Assembly (NCBI GenBank): GCA_947457085.1
Contig: CANGUS010000101.1
Span: 1-6,685, forward strand
Length of the DNA: 6,685 nt
Direction: 5' to 3'
DNA from: Bacteroidota bacterium
Lineage (GTDB): Bacteria; Bacteroidota; Bacteroidia; Chitinophagales; Chitinophagaceae
Shown piece after piece: positions 5,228-6,685 of this stretch; positions within the stretch are counted from its first letter, which is position 1, and every line of letters begins with the position of its first letter. A program made the translations under genes and the position numbers. Under the pieces are notes generated by a model. The model saw nothing but the letters and a program-made list of their open reading frames with translations. It made no database searches and had not been told where the DNA came from.

Positions 5228-6685
5228 ATGTGTGGAATTTCTGGTATATTTAACTTAAACAAACAACCTGTATCTCAGCACATATTAAAAAATATGTCTG
5301 ATGCACTTGCTCACAGAGGCCCTGATGGAGAAGGTTTGTATATAGATGATTATATTGGATTAGGTCACAGAAGACTTTCTATTTTAGACACATCAAACAA
5401 AGCGGCTCAGCCCATGCAATCAAAAGATGGGAATTGGGTCATTGTATTTAATGGTTGCATCTATAATTATTTAGAATTAAAATTAGACCTGCAATCAAAA
5501 GGACATATTTTTCATAGTACAGGTGATACCGAAGTGATTTGTGAAGGACTTGCAGCCTATGGCATTGATTTCATAAAAAAGCTGAATGGTATGTTTGCCA
5601 TTGCTGCATGGAATAAAACTACAAAAGAACTGTGGCTTAATCGAGATCGATTTGGAGTTAAACCATTGTATATTTATTTACACAATGAAGTTGTACTTTT
5701 TGCATCCGAAATCAAAGCCTTTTTAAAACATCCTTTATTTAAGGTTGAAGTAAATTTAAGTGCACTCAATGAGTATTTCACGTTTCAAAATGTTTTTAGC
5801 TTTGATACATTGTTTAAAAACGTTGAAATGTTACCACCTGCTAACACCGTAAAAATTAATTTAGACACCAAGGAAATCACACATAATTGTTGGTGGGACT
5901 ATAATTTTACACAACCCGACAATTCGATGACATTGGAATTTGCAAAAACAGAAACAGAAAGACTTCTTTCCAAAGCTGTTTCTAAGCAAATGATAGCAGA
6001 TGTACCTGTTGGAAGCTACTTAAGTGGTGGTATGGATAGCGGCTCATTAAGTGTATTAGCAAGTAAACAAGTAGAAAGAATGTACACATTTACTGCAGGC
6101 TTCGAAATGAGTGAAGTTCATGGAGTAGAATCTGGATATGATGAAAGAATTGATGCAGAATTAACTGCTAATTATATCAAATCTGAGCATTATGAACAAG
6201 TAATTAATGCTGGTGATATCAAATGGAGTTTACCAAGAGTCATTTGGCATTTAGAAGATTTGAGAGTTGGGATGAGCTACCCTAATTATTACATAAGTAG
6301 ATTGGCTTCAAAATTTGTAAAAGTATGTTTGCAAGGCACTGGTGGTGATGAATTATATGGAGGATATCCATGGAGATATTATCGTGTTTTTCAATCCTTA
6401 GATCAAAAAGATTTTTTTACAAATTATTATGGATTTTGGCAACGTTTAGTAAATGATGAAGAAAAAAAAGAATTATTTCAACCTAATATTTTCAATAAAA
6501 TTGACATAGAAGAACCTAAAAAAATATTCGAAAGAGTTTTTACGTTTAATAATCAATTAAAATATGCTACGCCAGAAGAACATATTCAAAACAGCTTATA
6601 TTTTGAAATCAAAACATTTTTACCAGGCTTATTATTAGTGGGTGATAAATTAGCAATGGCAAATGGACTAGAAGAAAGATTCCCC
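5228..6685 (+). CDS. asnB: Asparagine synthase-family glutamine amidotransferase, 3'-truncated by window edge
   Basis: This frame is open from ATG 5228 to the last base of the window (486 codons, no stop), two bases after the preceding stop. It begins MCGISGIF, exposing Cys2 as nucleophile of an N-terminal class II glutaminase domain (about 1-210), with HRGPDGEG at 29-36, GHRRLSILD at 46-54 and the oxyanion-loop FNGCIYNY at 74-81. The synthetase domain has DVPVGSYLSGGMDS at 258-271 (ATP pyrophosphatase loop), QGTGGDELYGGYPWRY at 369-384 and GDKLAMANGLEERFP at 472-486, where the family continues FLD. Roughly 100-150 C-terminal residues are likely missing. Two positions that are Glu in E. coli AsnB are Cys77 and Thr371 here. 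The protein releases ammonia from glutamine and should amidate an adenylylated carboxylate. The context favours a sugar acid as acceptor, but aspartate cannot be excluded. The symbol denotes the family, not a proven asparagine synthetase. Confidence 0.9.
   Translation, partial: MCGISGIFNLNKQPVSQHILKNMSDALAHRGPDGEGLYIDDYIGLGHRRLSILDTSNKAAQPMQSKDGNWVIVFNGCIYNYLELKLDLQSKGHIFHSTGDTEVICEGLAAYGIDFIKKLNGMFAIAAWNKTTKELWLNRDRFGVKPLYIYLHNEVVLFASEIKAFLKHPLFKVEVNLSALNEYFTFQNVFSFDTLFKNVEMLPPANTVKINLDTKEITHNCWWDYNFTQPDNSMTLEFAKTETERLLSKAVSKQMIADVPVGSYLSGGMDSGSLSVLASKQVERMYTFTAGFEMSEVHGVESGYDERIDAELTANYIKSEHYEQVINAGDIKWSLPRVIWHLEDLRVGMSYPNYYISRLASKFVKVCLQGTGGDELYGGYPWRYYRVFQSLDQKDFFTNYYGFWQRLVNDEEKKELFQPNIFNKIDIEEPKKIFERVFTFNNQLKYATPEEHIQNSLYFEIKTFLPGLLLVGDKLAMANGLEERFP

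Noticed and set aside
5014..5262. Minus-strand open frame covering the SDR end and asnB start
   Set aside because: It runs antisense to conserved coding sequence, has a low-complexity Leu/Tyr/Phe-rich translation, and has no supporting signals.
1..6685. CRISPR arrays, tRNAs, insertion sequences, retron-like or phage features
   Set aside because: No regularly spaced repeats, tRNA-like cloverleaf, transposase, terminal inverted repeats or reverse transcriptase were seen on either strand.

Overview
The window is AT-rich (roughly one third G+C by eye) and carries seven plus-strand genes packed head to tail. Ribosome-binding sites are weak or absent, and two gene starts are preceded by sequences resembling the Bacteroidota -7 promoter element (TAnnTTTG). 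Together with the character of the proteins, this points to a member of the Bacteroidota, most likely a flavobacterium. That placement is an inference from style; no 16S rRNA or other phylogenetic marker is present.

Layout: (1) 12-575, thymidine kinase (tdk), a housekeeping salvage enzyme. (2) 576-689, a 114-base spacer with no gene and a candidate promoter at its right end. (3) 690-1751 and 1751-2614, rfbB/rmlB and rfbA/rmlA, overlapping by one base (TAATG), which together make dTDP-4-keto-6-deoxy-D-glucose. (4) 2645-3229 and 3236-4246, a left-handed beta-helix acetyltransferase of the WbpD/WlbB type and a Gfo/Idh/MocA dehydrogenase of the WbpB/WlbA type, two enzymes of UDP-2,3-diacetamido-2,3-dideoxy-uronic acid synthesis. 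(5) 4254-5225, an extended SDR nucleotide-sugar epimerase/dehydratase of unassigned substrate. (6) 5228 to the right edge, the first 486 codons of an asparagine-synthase-family amidotransferase, cut by the window end.

From 690 onward the spacings are -1, 30, 6, 7 and 2 bases, so this looks like one surface-polysaccharide (O-antigen or capsule) operon next to a housekeeping gene. It feeds two precursor branches: a dTDP-6-deoxyhexose branch (RfbA, RfbB) and a UDP-diamino-uronate branch (WbpB, WbpD). Neither is complete here: RmlC/RmlD or alternative dTDP-sugar enzymes, and WbpA (UDP-GlcNAc 6-dehydrogenase) and WbpE (aminotransferase), are not in the window and presumably lie nearby or elsewhere.

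The point most worth following up is the AsnB-like protein. It keeps the N-terminal Cys nucleophile and the SGGMDS ATP loop. However, two positions that are Glu in E. coli AsnB (the glutamine-site Glu of NGEIYN and the Glu of SGEGSDE) are Cys and Thr here. With WbpB, WbpD and a possible epimerase just upstream, I infer that it may amidate a sugar carboxylate rather than aspartate. No wholly unknown type of system is evident; the rest looks like ordinary polysaccharide biosynthesis.
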